From positions 1-64,000 of the forward strand of contig JBDRZP010000001.1 in the NCBI GenBank assembly GCA_039804025.1: a stretch of 64,000 nt of DNA, in the 5' to 3' direction. The stretch comes from a candidate division WOR-3 bacterium. GTDB taxonomy: Bacteria > Hydrothermota > Hydrothermia > Hydrothermales > JAJRUZ01. The notes under the pieces were generated by a model. The model made no database searches and was not told the origin of the DNA. It worked only from the letters and a program-made list of their open reading frames with translations. How positions within the stretch are numbered: position 1 is the stretch's first letter; each line of letters starts with the position of its first letter. Shown in pieces: positions 27,975 through 39,000 of the stretch. The position numbers and the translations under genes were made by a program.

Positions 27975-30022
27975 ACCTTATACTTTTATCTATTCTCATA
28001 GGTATAATTGCAGTTATATATTCTCTTTTAATGGCAAGATATGTTCTTTCCCATTCGCCAGGTACAGAAGAAATGGTAAAAATCTCAGATGCAGTTCATG
28101 AAGGGGCAATGGCTTTCTTAAAAAGAGAATTTAAAACAATTTTTTGGTTTATTCTATTTGTAGTTTTATTGATTATAATCGGTCTTTCCTATAATGGAAT
28201 TAACTATTCAATTGCTACTGCTTTTGCTTATGTTTTAGGAGCAACCCTATCACTCCTTTCTGCTTATTTTGGCATGAATATTTCTACAAGAGCAAATACA
28301 AGGACTGCAGAAGGTGCTAAGAAGAGTTTCAATGAAGCCTTAAAAATAGCATTTTTCGGTGGTTCTGTTATGGGAATGACTGTTGTGGGTCTTGGTATTC
28401 TGGGACTTACGAGTTTATTTTTTATATACACAAATATTTTTAAAAATGTTCCAGAAAATATAAAATATGTGGTTTCCCTTCTAACAGGATTTTCAATGGG
28501 AGCCTCTTCTGTAGCTCTGTTTGCAAGGGTGGGAGGAGGAATATACACAAAAGCTGCTGATGTAGGAGCTGACCTTGTTGGAAAAGTTGAAGCGGGAATT
28601 CCTGAAGATGACCCGAGAAATGCTGCAGTTATTGCAGATAATGTTGGTGATAATGTTGGTGACTGTGCTGGAATGGGTGCTGATCTTTATGAATCCTTTG
28701 TTGGCGCAATTCTTTCAGGTATGGTTATAGCAGCAGTAAATTACGATTTAAAAGGTATCTTTCTTTCTTCATTTCTTGCAGCCCTTGGCATAATAGCTTC
28801 TATTTTAGGTGTTTTTGCTATAAGAGGAGCAAAAGAAAATGCCTCTCGTGCTTTACTTAAAGCAACTTTTGTATCAGCAATCTTATTTGCAATTTTTTCA
28901 CTTTTAGTAACAATCTTCTATTACGGAAATATCAAAATATACTACGCAATTTTATCAGGTCTTATTGTAGGTGTTGCTATTGGATATTTAACTGAATATT
29001 ACACAATAAAAGAAAGTATCTTAAAGGAAATAGCCGAAGCATCTACAAGGGGAGTAGCAACCAACATTCTTACAGGAATTGCAACAGGAATGATGAGTAC
29101 AGTCGTTCCTGTAATACTCATTGGACTTGCAATTGTTGTATCTTATTTATCAGCCGGATTTTTTGGGATAGCTCTTGCAGGAATTGGAATGCTTTCAATT
29201 GCAGGTATGACTGTTTCAGTTGATGCTTATGGACCAATAGCTGATAATGCTGGGGGGATTGCAGAAATGGCTCATCTTGGTGAAAATATAAGAAAAATTA
29301 CAGATTCCCTTGATGCTGCCGGTAATACAACTGCAGCAATAGGTAAGGGATTTGCAATAGGTTCAGCAGCTCTCACAGCTCTTGCATTATTTGCTGCTTA
29401 CTCACAGACAGTAAGGACAATAACAGGAGAACTTTTAGACTTAAATATTCTTGACGCAAGAGTTGTTGCTGGACTTTTTATAGGTGGTGTTATCCCATTT
29501 TTCTTTTCAGCTTCTGCTATAAAGGCTGTTGGAAGAACTGCGGGACTTGTTGTTGAAGAGGTTAGAAGACAGTTTAAAGAAATACCAGGTTTAATGGAAG
29601 GAAAAGCAAAGCCAGAATATGCAAGATGTGTTGATATAACAACACAGGGAGCATTAAAAAGTATGATAATTCCTGGTTTTGTTGCTTTTATATCACCTCT
29701 CATTTTAGGAATTTTCTTTGGTAAAGAAGCTCTTGGAGGACTTTTAGCTGGTTCCCTTGTAACAGGTGTTCCTCTTGCGCTTTTTATGGCTAATGCAGGA
29801 GGGGCTTGGGATAATTCAAAAAAATACATAGAGGCAGGTAACTTTGGTGGAAAAGGTTCAAAAGCTCATAAAGCATCTGTTGAAGGTGATACAGTAGGAG
29901 ATCCATTTAAGGATACAGCAGGACCTTCCTTAAACATTCTTTTAAAACTTATGGCAATTGTATCACTTGTTTTTGCTCCGCTTATAATTACCCTGAACTC
30001 GAAAATTGGAATTTTGAAGTGA
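27971..30022 (+). CDS. hppA: Membrane-bound ion-pumping pyrophosphatase, K+-dependent type
   Basis: Multi-span (about 16 helices, 683 residues) pump driven by pyrophosphate hydrolysis. The substrate loop [21 protein letters not shown] and Asp-rich DNVGDNVGD are intact, as is the second DNAGGIAEM and the third Asp-rich loop near the C-terminus. The K+ determinant reads GNTTAA (Ala) rather than GNTTKA, which marks the K+-dependent subfamily; whether it moves Na+, H+ or both cannot be decided by eye. pth is immediately upstream (ATGA) and pyrB downstream. Confidence 0.95.
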   Translation: MNLILLSILIGIIAVIYSLLMARYVLSHSPGTEEMVKISDAVHEGAMAFLKREFKTIFWFILFVVLLIIIGLSYNGINYSIATAFAYVLGATLSLLSAYFGMNISTRANTRTAEGAKKSFNEALKIAFFGGSVMGMTVVGLGILGLTSLFFIYTNIFKNVPENIKYVVSLLTGFSMGASSVALFARVGGGIYTKAADVGADLVGKVEAGIPEDDPRNAAVIADNVGDNVGDCAGMGADLYESFVGAILSGMVIAAVNYDLKGIFLSSFLAALGIIASILGVFAIRGAKENASRALLKATFVSAILFAIFSLLVTIFYYGNIKIYYAILSGLIVGVAIGYLTEYYTIKESILKEIAEASTRGVATNILTGIATGMMSTVVPVILIGLAIVVSYLSAGFFGIALAGIGMLSIAGMTVSVDAYGPIADNAGGIAEMAHLGENIRKITDSLDAAGNTTAAIGKGFAIGSAALTALALFAAYSQTVRTITGELLDLNILDARVVAGLFIGGVIPFFFSASAIKAVGRTAGLVVEEVRRQFKEIPGLMEGKAKPEYARCVDITTQGALKSMIIPGFVAFISPLILGIFFGKEALGGLLAGSLVTGVPLALFMANAGGAWDNSKKYIEAGNFGGKGSKAHKASVEGDTVGDPFKDTAGPSLNILLKLMAIVSLVFAPLIITLNSKIGILK

Positions 30023-30948
30023 AGAGAAAAGACCTTTTAAGTCTTAAAGACCTTGATAAAAAAGAGATTGAAACAATTTTAGATTTAGGAGAAAAATTTC
30101 TTGAAATTTTAAAAAGACCTATACCCAAGGTTCCAACATTAAGAGGAAAAACAATAGTAACTTTATTTTTTGAACCATCCACCAGAACAAGACTTTCATT
30201 TGAAATAGCAGCAAAAAGACTTTCTGCTGATGTAATAAATTTTTCAGCCAGTACTTCTGCGCTCTTAAAAGGTGAATCCACTCTTGATACTCTAAAAAAC
30301 ATTCTTGCTATGAAAGTTGATATGTTCATTGTGAGACATTCTTCAAGTGGTGCGCCTTATTTCCTTGCAAGAAATACAACTGCAAGTGTTATCAATGCAG
30401 GTGACGGAACTCACGAGCACCCTACACAAGGACTACTTGATATTTTTACAATGAGAAAACATAAAGGCGACTTGAAAGGCAAAAAGGTTCTTATAATTGG
30501 TGATATACTTCATTCAAGAGTAGCAAGGTCAAATATTTTTGGACTTCTAAAACTTGGTGCTGAAATTTATCTTGCAGGTCCAAAACCTCTTGTTCCGGAT
30601 GAATTTGAAATTTTAGGAGCAAAAATTATAAAAAATATTGATAAACATCTTGGAGAAATGGATGTAATAATGGGTTTGAGGGTTCAGAAGGAAAGAGGTG
30701 GAGCAAATTATTTGCCCTCTTTTGAAGACTATAGAAGGTCATACGGAATAACAAGTGATAGGTTAAAACTTTTAAAAGAAGATTCAATAATAATGCATCC
30801 TGGACCTGTAAACTGGGGAGTAGAAATGGATTATGAAGTCCTTAAAGATAAAAGATGTGTAATACTGGAACAGGTAACAAATGGTGTTGCTGTTAGAATG
30901 GCAATTCTCTTTTATCTACTCGGACACGGAGAACTGGAAGAAAAATAA
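30019..30948 (+). CDS. pyrB: Aspartate carbamoyltransferase catalytic subunit
   Basis: Second step of pyrimidine synthesis: carbamoyl phosphate plus aspartate. Signature [21 protein letters not shown] and [13 protein letters not shown] are present. 309 residues, the usual catalytic chain. It starts at GTG overlapping the hppA stop. No pyrI or other pyr gene is adjacent. Confidence 0.95.
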   Translation: MKRKDLLSLKDLDKKEIETILDLGEKFLEILKRPIPKVPTLRGKTIVTLFFEPSTRTRLSFEIAAKRLSADVINFSASTSALLKGESTLDTLKNILAMKVDMFIVRHSSSGAPYFLARNTTASVINAGDGTHEHPTQGLLDIFTMRKHKGDLKGKKVLIIGDILHSRVARSNIFGLLKLGAEIYLAGPKPLVPDEFEILGAKIIKNIDKHLGEMDVIMGLRVQKERGGANYLPSFEDYRRSYGITSDRLKLLKEDSIIMHPGPVNWGVEMDYEVLKDKRCVILEQVTNGVAVRMAILFYLLGHGELEEK

Positions 30949-30960
30949 GTTTAAAAGAGT

Positions 30961-32385
30961 TTACATATTAGACATATAAAGTCGATTATATTTTAATATC
31001 CCACCTCTAAAAGCATAAGCTTTTACCCCTTTTTTTCTAAGTCTCAGGGCAACCTCCTGAGAAAATAAACCATGATTACAAAAGAAAATATAAATTTTAT
31101 CCCTTTCAAATTCATAATTATCTATTTTGTTTAAAGGAATGTTTAAATCTGCCTCAAAAGGAATTCCAATTTTTCCTGAATTGTCCCTTATATCAACCTT
31201 AATAGAACCCTCTAAAACTCTATCTGTTTCTATATCTTCTTCCTCTATAATAAATGGTTCCCTAAGAGTTATTTTACTTTTTACTACAACATCTATTAAT
31301 TTAGGTTCAAGAAAAAGCTCTAAATCTATTACCTTTTGTAATTCAGGTTTTGTAACAGGCTTATCTGGAACAATGGCACAATATTCCTTTACCTTTTCGG
31401 AAATTTCATAAGTTCCAATTTTCTTTGAAATATTTATTATTTCTTCCTTGTTAAAACCTATAAGAGGTCTTAGACACACAACTTCTTTTAAAATACTATC
31501 AATAACATAAAGCGAATCAAGAGTTTGTGAAGAAACCTGTCCTAAAGATTCCCCTGTTACTATTGCTTTAATCCCCTTTTCTTTTGCTACTTTTTCAGCA
31601 ATTTCAAACATTTTTCTTTTCAGTATTATTCCCCAGTAAGAAGATGGAATAACTTCTCTTATATTCTCCACAACAGGTCTCAAATCGCATATAAAAAGCT
31701 CTGGATTTATTCCAAAAAGAAAATTTTTCCAGAAATAATTTATAAGTCTTGTTACCTCTTTTAAATGTGAAAAACCACCAAGATTAAAAAATAAAAAGGA
31801 TAAATCTGCACCTCTTTTTGCCATTAAATAAGCTGCAACAATAGAGTCAAATCCACCTGAAATAAGACACAGAACTTTTCCTTGGGTTCCAAGTGGAAGC
31901 CCCCCTGCTCCTTCAATTTCTTTCTCAATAATAAAAGCATCGTTATTTTCAATTTCCAATTTAACCCATATATCTGGATTATCAAGATTTACCTTACCTT
32001 TTTTCTCTACAAGCTCTTTTCCTATTTCTCTTTCTGCTTCAAGGGAATTAAAATTATGGATACCTTTTCTCTTAACCCTTACTCCAAAGGTTTTATTTTT
32101 GACTTTTTTGGCAAAAATTTTCTTAACTTTTTTCTTTAAATCTTTTAAATCCTTAAATTTTATTTTTTCTGCTAAAACTATCTTTTTTATACCGAAAATT
32201 CTTTCAAAAAAATTTCTATACCCTTCAGCTTCTATAACTATTTTATCCCATTTTAAAAAAATTTTACCTTCAAAATTTTCTTTTTTAAAAGCATCCTCTA
32301 TATTTTTCCTCAAAATATCAATAAATCTTTTTCTTATTCTTTTAGTTTTAGTAAAAAGCTCGGAAAATTTAAGAACAATAATCAT
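30961..32385 (-). CDS. thiI: tRNA 4-thiouridine synthase ThiI with rhodanese domain
   Basis: An N-terminal ferredoxin-like/THUMP region is followed by the PP-loop ATP pyrophosphatase (CLISGGFDSIVAAYLM) and a C-terminal rhodanese-like domain with its Cys in FFCNHGLFSQEVALRLRKKG. Transfers sulfur to U8 of tRNA and, in many bacteria, to ThiS for thiazole. Because this window also has Thi4, the rhodanese-containing ThiI is more likely used for tRNA here. 474 residues, complete. Confidence 0.92.
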   Translation of the reverse strand: MIIVLKFSELFTKTKRIRKRFIDILRKNIEDAFKKENFEGKIFLKWDKIVIEAEGYRNFFERIFGIKKIVLAEKIKFKDLKDLKKKVKKIFAKKVKNKTFGVRVKRKGIHNFNSLEAEREIGKELVEKKGKVNLDNPDIWVKLEIENNDAFIIEKEIEGAGGLPLGTQGKVLCLISGGFDSIVAAYLMAKRGADLSFLFFNLGGFSHLKEVTRLINYFWKNFLFGINPELFICDLRPVVENIREVIPSSYWGIILKRKMFEIAEKVAKEKGIKAIVTGESLGQVSSQTLDSLYVIDSILKEVVCLRPLIGFNKEEIINISKKIGTYEISEKVKEYCAIVPDKPVTKPELQKVIDLELFLEPKLIDVVVKSKITLREPFIIEEEDIETDRVLEGSIKVDIRDNSGKIGIPFEADLNIPLNKIDNYEFERDKIYIFFCNHGLFSQEVALRLRKKGVKAYAFRGGILKYNRLYMSNM

Positions 32386-33371
32386 TAAATGTGAAATTCA
32401 ACAATATCCTTATCTTTAAGTATATAATTTCTTTCAACCCTCTGACCAGGAAATTTTGAAGAACCCCATACCCTCGCATATTTCAAATTTTTGGCAAAAT
32501 CCTTATGTAATTCTTCTGCAGCATCTATTACTGAACTACCTTCCTCAAGTATCATAGGATCTTTCATATCAGGTTCTTTTCCTGGTTCCTTTGTGTAAAT
32601 TCTTATTATTTTCAATGATTTAAAAATCTCCCTTTTTAAATCCTCTAAACCAAAACCTGTCAAAGATGAAAAGGGGAGAATTTTTTCCTTTGGAAAACTT
32701 TCTTTCAAAATTTTAAATCTCTCCTCTGCTCCTCCTGCATCAATTTTATTTACCACAAAAAAACCTCTTTTTTTAATAATTCCTTCAAAAGAATATTCAT
32801 CTTTCTCTGAAAATTCAATTTTAATCTCATTTAAAATTTCTTTTAACTCTAAAAAATCATCAATAAGGTCATCCTGTGAACCATCAAGAATAGCCATAAT
32901 AGAATCAGCATTTCTTACAATTTCTCTCTGCCACCAATTATACTTTGATGTCAAAAAGGGTGGTAAATCTACTATCTGTATTTGAATATCCTCATAGGGC
33001 ATCATTCCAACTACAGGTAAAACTGTTGTAAAAGGGTATGGAGCAATTTCTGGATTTGCATTTGTTAAAAACTTAAGAATTGAGGATTTTCCAGAATTTG
33101 GTTTCCCAAATAAAACAACCTGACCTGCTCCTTCTTTTTCAGGGAAAAGAAAAGAGGGCGCACCTCTTTTTCTTCTCTGTTTTTCCTCTTCTATTTCTTT
33201 CTTAATCTGGGATATTCTTCTTTTGATATCAGCCTGCAGTTTATCAGTTCCTTTGTGCTTTGGCAAAGTTGCCCACATTTCTTTCAAAGCCAAAAGTTTT
33301 TCTTCAAGGGTTTTTGCTTCCCTATATTTTTTTTCAGCAGCAAGATATTCAGGAGTTAAATTTGCAGGCAT
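32385..33371 (-). CDS. TGS-domain GTPase of the DRG/Obg superfamily
   Basis: An N-terminal helical hairpin (~75 residues) rich in Lys/Glu is followed by a G domain with G1 FGKPNSGKSS, G3 reading DLPP (Pro where most Obg-type proteins have Gly), and G4 NKID. A C-terminal TGS domain runs from ~250 (IRIYTKEPGKEPDM ... DKDIVEFHI). The domain order resembles archaeal/eukaryotic DRG proteins rather than Obg. It probably acts on ribosomes. It shares one base with thiI. Confidence 0.82.
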   Translation of the reverse strand: MPANLTPEYLAAEKKYREAKTLEEKLLALKEMWATLPKHKGTDKLQADIKRRISQIKKEIEEEKQRRKRGAPSFLFPEKEGAGQVVLFGKPNSGKSSILKFLTNANPEIAPYPFTTVLPVVGMMPYEDIQIQIVDLPPFLTSKYNWWQREIVRNADSIMAILDGSQDDLIDDFLELKEILNEIKIEFSEKDEYSFEGIIKKRGFFVVNKIDAGGAEERFKILKESFPKEKILPFSSLTGFGLEDLKREIFKSLKIIRIYTKEPGKEPDMKDPMILEEGSSVIDAAEELHKDFAKNLKYARVWGSSKFPGQRVERNYILKDKDIVEFHI

Positions 33372-33410
33372 TAAATAATTTAAAGGAAAAAATTATCAAT
33401 TTCAAGATTT

Positions 33411-33460
33411 ATATTGAATTTCTCTGGTCCAATAAGATTTCAAGAAGTGCTTTCCACAAC
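33411..33460. repeat. Direct repeat copy C (about 50 bp)
   Basis: Starts ATATTGAATTTCTCTGG and continues through AATAAGATTTCAAGAAGTGC. By eye it matches the 3' half of the repeats at 40.5 and 42.7 kb at roughly five of every six positions, in the same orientation. It lacks the promoter half. It lies between the TGS GTPase gene and the end of the C25-peptidase locus. Confidence 0.65.
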
Positions 33461-33490
33461 TTCTCAAAACCTTTTTAAAAAATTAAATAA

Positions 33491-35608
33491 CTATTTTATC
33501 CTCAAAATCTTTTTTATTTTCTTTTCATTATTGTATTCAGCCTTTATAAAATAAATACCTTTTAAAAGTTCAGGAATAAAAACACTGTGAAATCCTTTCT
33601 CAAAAACCTCTTTTAAATAAAACCTTTTTCTACCACTTATATCATAGATACATATTTTAACAAATCCTTTTTCTGGAACAATAAGTAAGATTGATTTTTC
33701 TTTCAGTAATGTTGGAAACTTAACATCAAACTGCATTTTATTCTCTACATCAATATCCTGTGGTCCTCCCTCCCCTTCCTTCCATACATAAACTTTCAAG
33801 GCACCAAGAACTGCTTTCCCATCACGCCCCTGTCCTTTAACCCTTATTCTCAATAAATCAGTAACAGCACTCTCAGGAATTCTTTTCTCAAAAACAGAAT
33901 ACTCATTTGCCTCAATATGCCAGACTCCAAGAGGTATATTATTAACATAAATTTTTTCATCTATTTCCCTACTAGAATAACCTTCAAACCTTATCTTAAA
34001 CTTACTTTGAGGAATAAGCGGAATTTCATATATAAGCGAATCCCCATAATCAACATTTTTATAATACTCAGAACCAAAAGAAATATAACCCTCCCTATAA
34101 ACATTCGTTATATCGGGCTCCTCGTTTCCAAAATTAAGAATAATAATTGGAGGCTCTTCTTCAAGCCTGACTTTTACATAATAAATCTTATAAATAGAAT
34201 CTCCAGCATAAAAAACAAAATGCAAATCTTTACCATCACATAATAACTGAGGTGATAAAATAGAATAATGAGAAAATAAAATATTTTCTTCAAAAGGAGC
34301 TCCATTTTCACCATATAAGAGATAATTTAATGAACCCTCATTCTTTACAAATGTTACATAATTTTTATCTATAAAGGGTTGAAATACATTAAAAGCTTCT
34401 AATGAATAAACTTCCTTTGGATTTGAAAGAACACTAAATCCCTGAAATGTATACCTTGATAAAACCTTCGAACATTCCCCTTCCCTGTTTTTAACATAAA
34501 CAAGATTAATAAATGAATTTGATTTTGTAATGTATGGATCAAAATAAATAGGTGCACCTGGTTCCTTCAATGTAATAAGATGTTCATTCGTATCTGGTGA
34601 AAGACAATAATACCTCAATGTATCATTTGCTCCCTCCCATAAAAGATGAATTCTATTTAAATAATCAACAGTTAAAGATGGCGATATTAAAAGAGGAATA
34701 ATTGAATCATAAAATGTTTTAGGATGAACCCTGAGAGTCTCCCTCGGAGGCCAGGTTGTATCTATCGGCACTCTTTTTATCGTATTTACAAAATGGGTGA
34801 AAAATATATTAAAACTATGGAGATTCCTTAAATCAAATTTTCCAAGCATTAAAAGATTCCCTCCCCATATTCTTATATCAGTTAAATGATACCCAGGAGG
34901 AGGATGATGAGTAACTCCCCATTTTGTCTCCCATGTTACATACCCTGTGTTATTAAAAATCTCAAAACAAGGAGAACCAATACCCCAATAATATGTTCCC
35001 TCATTTGAGAAAACTGTAATAGGATTTTCCCACCTATTGCCATTAAATTTAGAAAATCTCAATTCCTCAAGAAATGTTGTATCATTATAAGAAAAAACAC
35101 AGTAAACATTCTTAAACTCATCCTCTGAAATTGCAGGATTTTTACCTATCCCTATGAATAATTTCTGATTTTTATTCAAAATATAATCGTATACAGAATC
35201 ATTCTTAGAATAAAGAAAATGAATATTACCAAACCCATCCTTTAAAATTCTCCTTGCATTATTTGGTGGAATATTTTTAAGGTCTATTTTTTGAGAAACT
35301 TCCCTCATATCAACATCATAAAAATAGGTAGAAAATTTCTTATAAACAACCTTACTTTTATTTCTTGTATTAATAAATCCAATATTCACCTTTCCAATTA
35401 ACCCTCCCCTCCAAATAACACCATGAAATCCTTCCTCATTTCCATAAGCAGAAATAACCCTTACTCCATATCCAATTCCTGATGCCCCTTTAAAAAATCT
35501 TAATAGGTAACCTTTCCCATTAAAATCCTCACAGAAAATATAAGTATTTATCCTCCTGAATAAACATAATCCATCTTCTTCTGAGGTATATAAGTAACAT
35601 CTCCCCAA
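33491..35608 (-). CDS. C-terminal part of split C25-peptidase protein: sialidase-like repeats plus sorting domain
   Basis: This 705-codon frame lacks a signal peptide, and its first residues (MGRCYLYTSEEDGL) are an out-of-frame reading of the preceding segment; homologous sense resumes at about INTYIFCEDFNGKG. It contains beta-rich BNR/propeller-like repeats and ends in a type IX-like sorting domain (KICIYDISGRKRFYLKE ... GIYFIKAEYNNEKK). It joins the 35548-36525 segment by a -1 shift. Either a real frameshift, a broken gene or an assembly error. Confidence 0.7.
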   Translation of the reverse strand: MGRCYLYTSEEDGLCLFRRINTYIFCEDFNGKGYLLRFFKGASGIGYGVRVISAYGNEEGFHGVIWRGGLIGKVNIGFINTRNKSKVVYKKFSTYFYDVDMREVSQKIDLKNIPPNNARRILKDGFGNIHFLYSKNDSVYDYILNKNQKLFIGIGKNPAISEDEFKNVYCVFSYNDTTFLEELRFSKFNGNRWENPITVFSNEGTYYWGIGSPCFEIFNNTGYVTWETKWGVTHHPPPGYHLTDIRIWGGNLLMLGKFDLRNLHSFNIFFTHFVNTIKRVPIDTTWPPRETLRVHPKTFYDSIIPLLISPSLTVDYLNRIHLLWEGANDTLRYYCLSPDTNEHLITLKEPGAPIYFDPYITKSNSFINLVYVKNREGECSKVLSRYTFQGFSVLSNPKEVYSLEAFNVFQPFIDKNYVTFVKNEGSLNYLLYGENGAPFEENILFSHYSILSPQLLCDGKDLHFVFYAGDSIYKIYYVKVRLEEEPPIIILNFGNEEPDITNVYREGYISFGSEYYKNVDYGDSLIYEIPLIPQSKFKIRFEGYSSREIDEKIYVNNIPLGVWHIEANEYSVFEKRIPESAVTDLLRIRVKGQGRDGKAVLGALKVYVWKEGEGGPQDIDVENKMQFDVKFPTLLKEKSILLIVPEKGFVKICIYDISGRKRFYLKEVFEKGFHSVFIPELLKGIYFIKAEYNNEKKIKKILRIK

Positions 35609-36525
35609 TCTCCGTATTGATTCAGTAAATACACTCTAATCCCAATACTATTATTTGTAAAAAGTAATAAATTATCCCCTAACACACTTAAAGCAGGATC
35701 ATTTTCCTGTGGTACATCACTATATACAGGAATCCATGTTCCTCTATTTATTCTTTTGTAATGCCTTACTAATGCTCCATAAGGACCTGTGCTTGTTTGA
35801 ACCACAAGATGTAATGTATCCTTATAAAAAACAAAAGAACCCCTGTTTGAAATATAATCGTTTTTAAATGTATCTATAAATTCCTTTGCAGAAGAAAATG
35901 AAGAAGGATTTAAATAATAAAATTTTGAATAATATAAGGAATCAATTGGAGCTCCACCAGAACTTATTATTCTCCCATATACAATATGTAAAGTGTCCTT
36001 TTTCATAAAAATAAATGGTTCCATAATTGTTGCATATTTTGTAGAACTGACTGTGAGCAATTTACTTGAATACCATGAATTTCCACTCTTACAAAAATAC
36101 CATAAGTGCGACTTATTACCAGAAGTGTCTTTATCTTCAACAAAAACTATAATAGGTTTTCCATCTGAGGATAAAACTATTGATACATCTTTAATTTCAC
36201 GATTATGGGTTCTATCTCTTTTAAAAACTTTCTTAATAGTCCATAAAAGCCCTTCATCATTACTAAAACCATGAATAACAAAAAGTGAATCCCCTTTATT
36301 ATACTTATATGCAATATGAAGTGTCCCATCATTTGCCCTCTGTATGTTATGACTGTAATAATCACCTGTTGTTCCACTAAATACAGGAGAAGTTGTTACT
36401 GTATCACAGAGAATAGAAGTATTTTTTGATCCATAAACCCCATAAACCTTATATTCATAATCTTTAAAAGGAAAAACATTATCAAAAAATACTTCATTTT
36501 CATTAATATCTAAATCACCGGGAAT
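35548..36525 (-). pseudogene. Middle part of split C25-peptidase protein
   Basis: Read in the same frame as the upstream peptidase gene, immediately after its TAA (36526-36528). It opens with IPGDLDINENEVFFDNVF and EYKVYGVYGS, which complete the second fibronectin type III domain begun before the stop, then continues as repeats (GTLHIAYKYNKGDSLFVI, KPIIVFVEDKD). It ends at a TAA (SGG-stop) where the 33491-35608 frame takes over. It has no start of its own that fits the domain, so I treat it as a fragment of one ancestral gene. Confidence 0.7.
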
Positions 36526-38985
36526 TTAAAATGTATATTCAGTCCCACTAATAATCTCTTTTCTTTTTATTAAAAATTTATCCTCACATTTAGAATTATC
36601 CATAAAACTTACCTTTACATTGTTCCATGGATAAGAAGTTTCAAGTGTTAAATTTGAAGGGTCAGGAATTCTTGGAGAAACACTTACTGTATTTGAATAA
36701 TCAGAATAAATATCTCCTTTTTTACATCTCACCCTGAATTGATAATCATGATATCCACCGATTATTGTATCTCTTTCTCTATTTGGAGGAAGTAAAATAG
36801 ATTGCCAGTTACTGTTATCAATCTTATATTCGAGAATATAATTATCTTCATATTGTGAATTATCATTCCAGGAAAGGATTATTTTTACTACACAGGTATC
36901 AGTGTATACAATCTGGGCTGTAAGATTAGTTGGGGGGAAAAGTAGAAGCGTTATTTGTCCTTCGTAGGGTTTAAAATTATCTTTACTTACAGTGATATAA
37001 AATTTTCCTGGAGAAGCAGAAGTGGAGATAGAAAAAATTGCATCTCCATTTATATCTGTTAAATTAACTATCTGAAACTCGTTTTCTTTATAAATACAAA
37101 CTTTTGCCTCTTTAACAGGATTATTATTACTTCTTACATTCACTGTAAAAGTTTGTCCAGGCAGAATACTTTGAGGATGCAAAACTTGAAAAAATTGAGG
37201 ATTATTAGTCCACACTCTTAATGATGGATCGCCGAGAAAGACATACGCAGCTGCATGCATAAAACCGTTTCTAAGACCTTGTTCATCATAATTAGAAATT
37301 ATATAAAATTTAGCACTATTTATAGCAGACCCTATTATCTTATTATTAAAATTATAGATTGTTTCGAAAATTTTTCTATCAAATGCTTTATTAACTTCCG
37401 TATTTGTCTCTCTTGTTGCACCTAATGCTGCTACACTTCCTCCACCTTGATAAAGTGTCCATGCTTCAACCATGCACTCTAACGGTTCTTGGATTGAACC
37501 ATTTAAACAGGTAACATTTAAAACAATAGAAAGAAAATTATAATTGGAAAAGCTTTTCACATCGTTTGTAGTAAATTCACAAAAACCACTAGAATTGATA
37601 TATTGCAATTTTGCCCATTTATCTTCGCTTCCATGTCCTCTATAATTAACCAATCCCACACCTGAATTTATTTCTGTTTTTATTTTATTAATTATGTCAA
37701 AAGTTGGATCCACTCCGTAAGCGGTAGTATAGGGAATATTATGGGGTCGGAGATAGTCTTTACATATATTTATTTTCTTTTTCGTATATAAGCTATCCAT
37801 TTGTGGTTTACCTTCAATTCCTGCGACAAGAAACACTTTCTTTGCATTCCAATTTAAAGGGGTATATCTTTCATATATAAAATGTTTATTTATCATTATA
37901 CTTAATTGATTTATATTGGACACATTAAATCTACCTAAATACACATCTGGAAAATTATCATTACCTGAAAGCAAACAATAATAATAATCTGAATATACAT
38001 CTGGATTCCCATAAATATCAGGATATTTAAAAATTGGTAGCTCAGGGTTATTTTTAGCCCCATCTCCAATTAAAAGAACATATGATAAATTACCTAAGGT
38101 ATTATAAACATATTTGATATATTCTTTTATATCATGCGTATCTGGGTTTTGTGGATTTGTTATTTCGGAAAGTTTAGTTAAAATGACATTATATCCTAAT
38201 TTTTTCTTCCATAAAACAAAATCTGAAAGAGTGAAATAATACTCATCTGCAGTTATTATAAGATAACCTGGTGGCTCAACTGTTTGTAAAGGTGAAAAAG
38301 CCTCATAATTTAAAATTAAACTTTTATAAAAAGGAACATCTTCATAATTAACTTTTGAAGGTAAAGAAGGTAACGAATTTCGCGTATCTATTCCAGAAAA
38401 CTGGATATTGACCCTAAATTTTTTATAAATGATTAATTCTTTATTAACAGGATTATAAGAAAAAGGACTAATTGAAATATTCACTATTCTGAAATCTTTT
38501 AAAATACCAGGATTCCCAACTCTTATTCTTTCTTGAGGATAAAATACATTTTTTGTATAAATTTCATCCTTTATAAAAGGGAAAATGGAATCACCTACTA
38601 TTCCAATTTGTGAAGGGAAAATCAAAAGGTTATTTAAAAATGTATCTTTTATTACTTCAAATTCTGTATAAATTCCTGATTGAGGAGGAATAGCAATAGT
38701 TCTATTTATTAAAGGTAAAAGTGGTTTACCTACCTCATCTGTATACCCATCCTCCTTTAAAACCCTAATCAATTGATATACCTCATTATTAACAAAAGTA
38801 TCTTTTATGAAAATTCCAGGTATCTCTACTTCTAAAATAAGTTCACTAAGATTTGAAGATAATATATTTATCTTCAAAGATTCTGGTGTGAGATTCCCAT
38901 TTAAAGGAAAATATTCAGAGTGAAGGTAGAAACACCAAAAAGATAAAAAGAATATCAATTTTATATTTTTAAAAATTTTTCTCAT
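36526..38985 (-). CDS. Gingipain-like C25 cysteine peptidase (truncated by in-frame stop)
   Basis: Signal peptide, pro-domain, then a C25 catalytic domain (~240-595) with His451 in YRGHGSEDKW and Cys493 in VLNVTCLNGS. A carboxypeptidase-regulatory-like beta domain follows, then two fibronectin type III domains, the second cut off after SGTEYTF by TAA. The same frame continues beyond the stop (see 35548-36525), so the native protein was probably about 1,800 residues with a C-terminal sorting domain. As it stands it would keep the protease but lose the sorting signal. A good AAAGGAGGAGG precedes the ATG. Confidence 0.82.
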   Translation of the reverse strand: MRKIFKNIKLIFFLSFWCFYLHSEYFPLNGNLTPESLKINILSSNLSELILEVEIPGIFIKDTFVNNEVYQLIRVLKEDGYTDEVGKPLLPLINRTIAIPPQSGIYTEFEVIKDTFLNNLLIFPSQIGIVGDSIFPFIKDEIYTKNVFYPQERIRVGNPGILKDFRIVNISISPFSYNPVNKELIIYKKFRVNIQFSGIDTRNSLPSLPSKVNYEDVPFYKSLILNYEAFSPLQTVEPPGYLIITADEYYFTLSDFVLWKKKLGYNVILTKLSEITNPQNPDTHDIKEYIKYVYNTLGNLSYVLLIGDGAKNNPELPIFKYPDIYGNPDVYSDYYYCLLSGNDNFPDVYLGRFNVSNINQLSIMINKHFIYERYTPLNWNAKKVFLVAGIEGKPQMDSLYTKKKINICKDYLRPHNIPYTTAYGVDPTFDIINKIKTEINSGVGLVNYRGHGSEDKWAKLQYINSSGFCEFTTNDVKSFSNYNFLSIVLNVTCLNGSIQEPLECMVEAWTLYQGGGSVAALGATRETNTEVNKAFDRKIFETIYNFNNKIIGSAINSAKFYIISNYDEQGLRNGFMHAAAYVFLGDPSLRVWTNNPQFFQVLHPQSILPGQTFTVNVRSNNNPVKEAKVCIYKENEFQIVNLTDINGDAIFSISTSASPGKFYITVSKDNFKPYEGQITLLLFPPTNLTAQIVYTDTCVVKIILSWNDNSQYEDNYILEYKIDNSNWQSILLPPNRERDTIIGGYHDYQFRVRCKKGDIYSDYSNTVSVSPRIPDPSNLTLETSYPWNNVKVSFMDNSKCEDKFLIKRKEIISGTEYTF

Positions 38986-39000
38986 AATACCTCCTCCTTT

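Noticed and set aside
29398-29829. 143-codon minus-strand ORF in hppA
   Set aside because: Antisense shadow of a well-conserved pump gene.
35548-35608. Programmed -1 frameshift
   Set aside because: No X-XXY-YYZ slippery heptamer or following stem-loop is apparent at the crossover.
36177-36377. 66-codon minus-strand ORF
   Set aside because: The other frame of the same strand encodes the conserved middle part of the split surface protease.
36526-36528. TAA read through as an amino acid (recoding)
   Set aside because: TAA ends most genes here, and no SECIS-like or other recoding structure is visible; a nonsense change is simpler.
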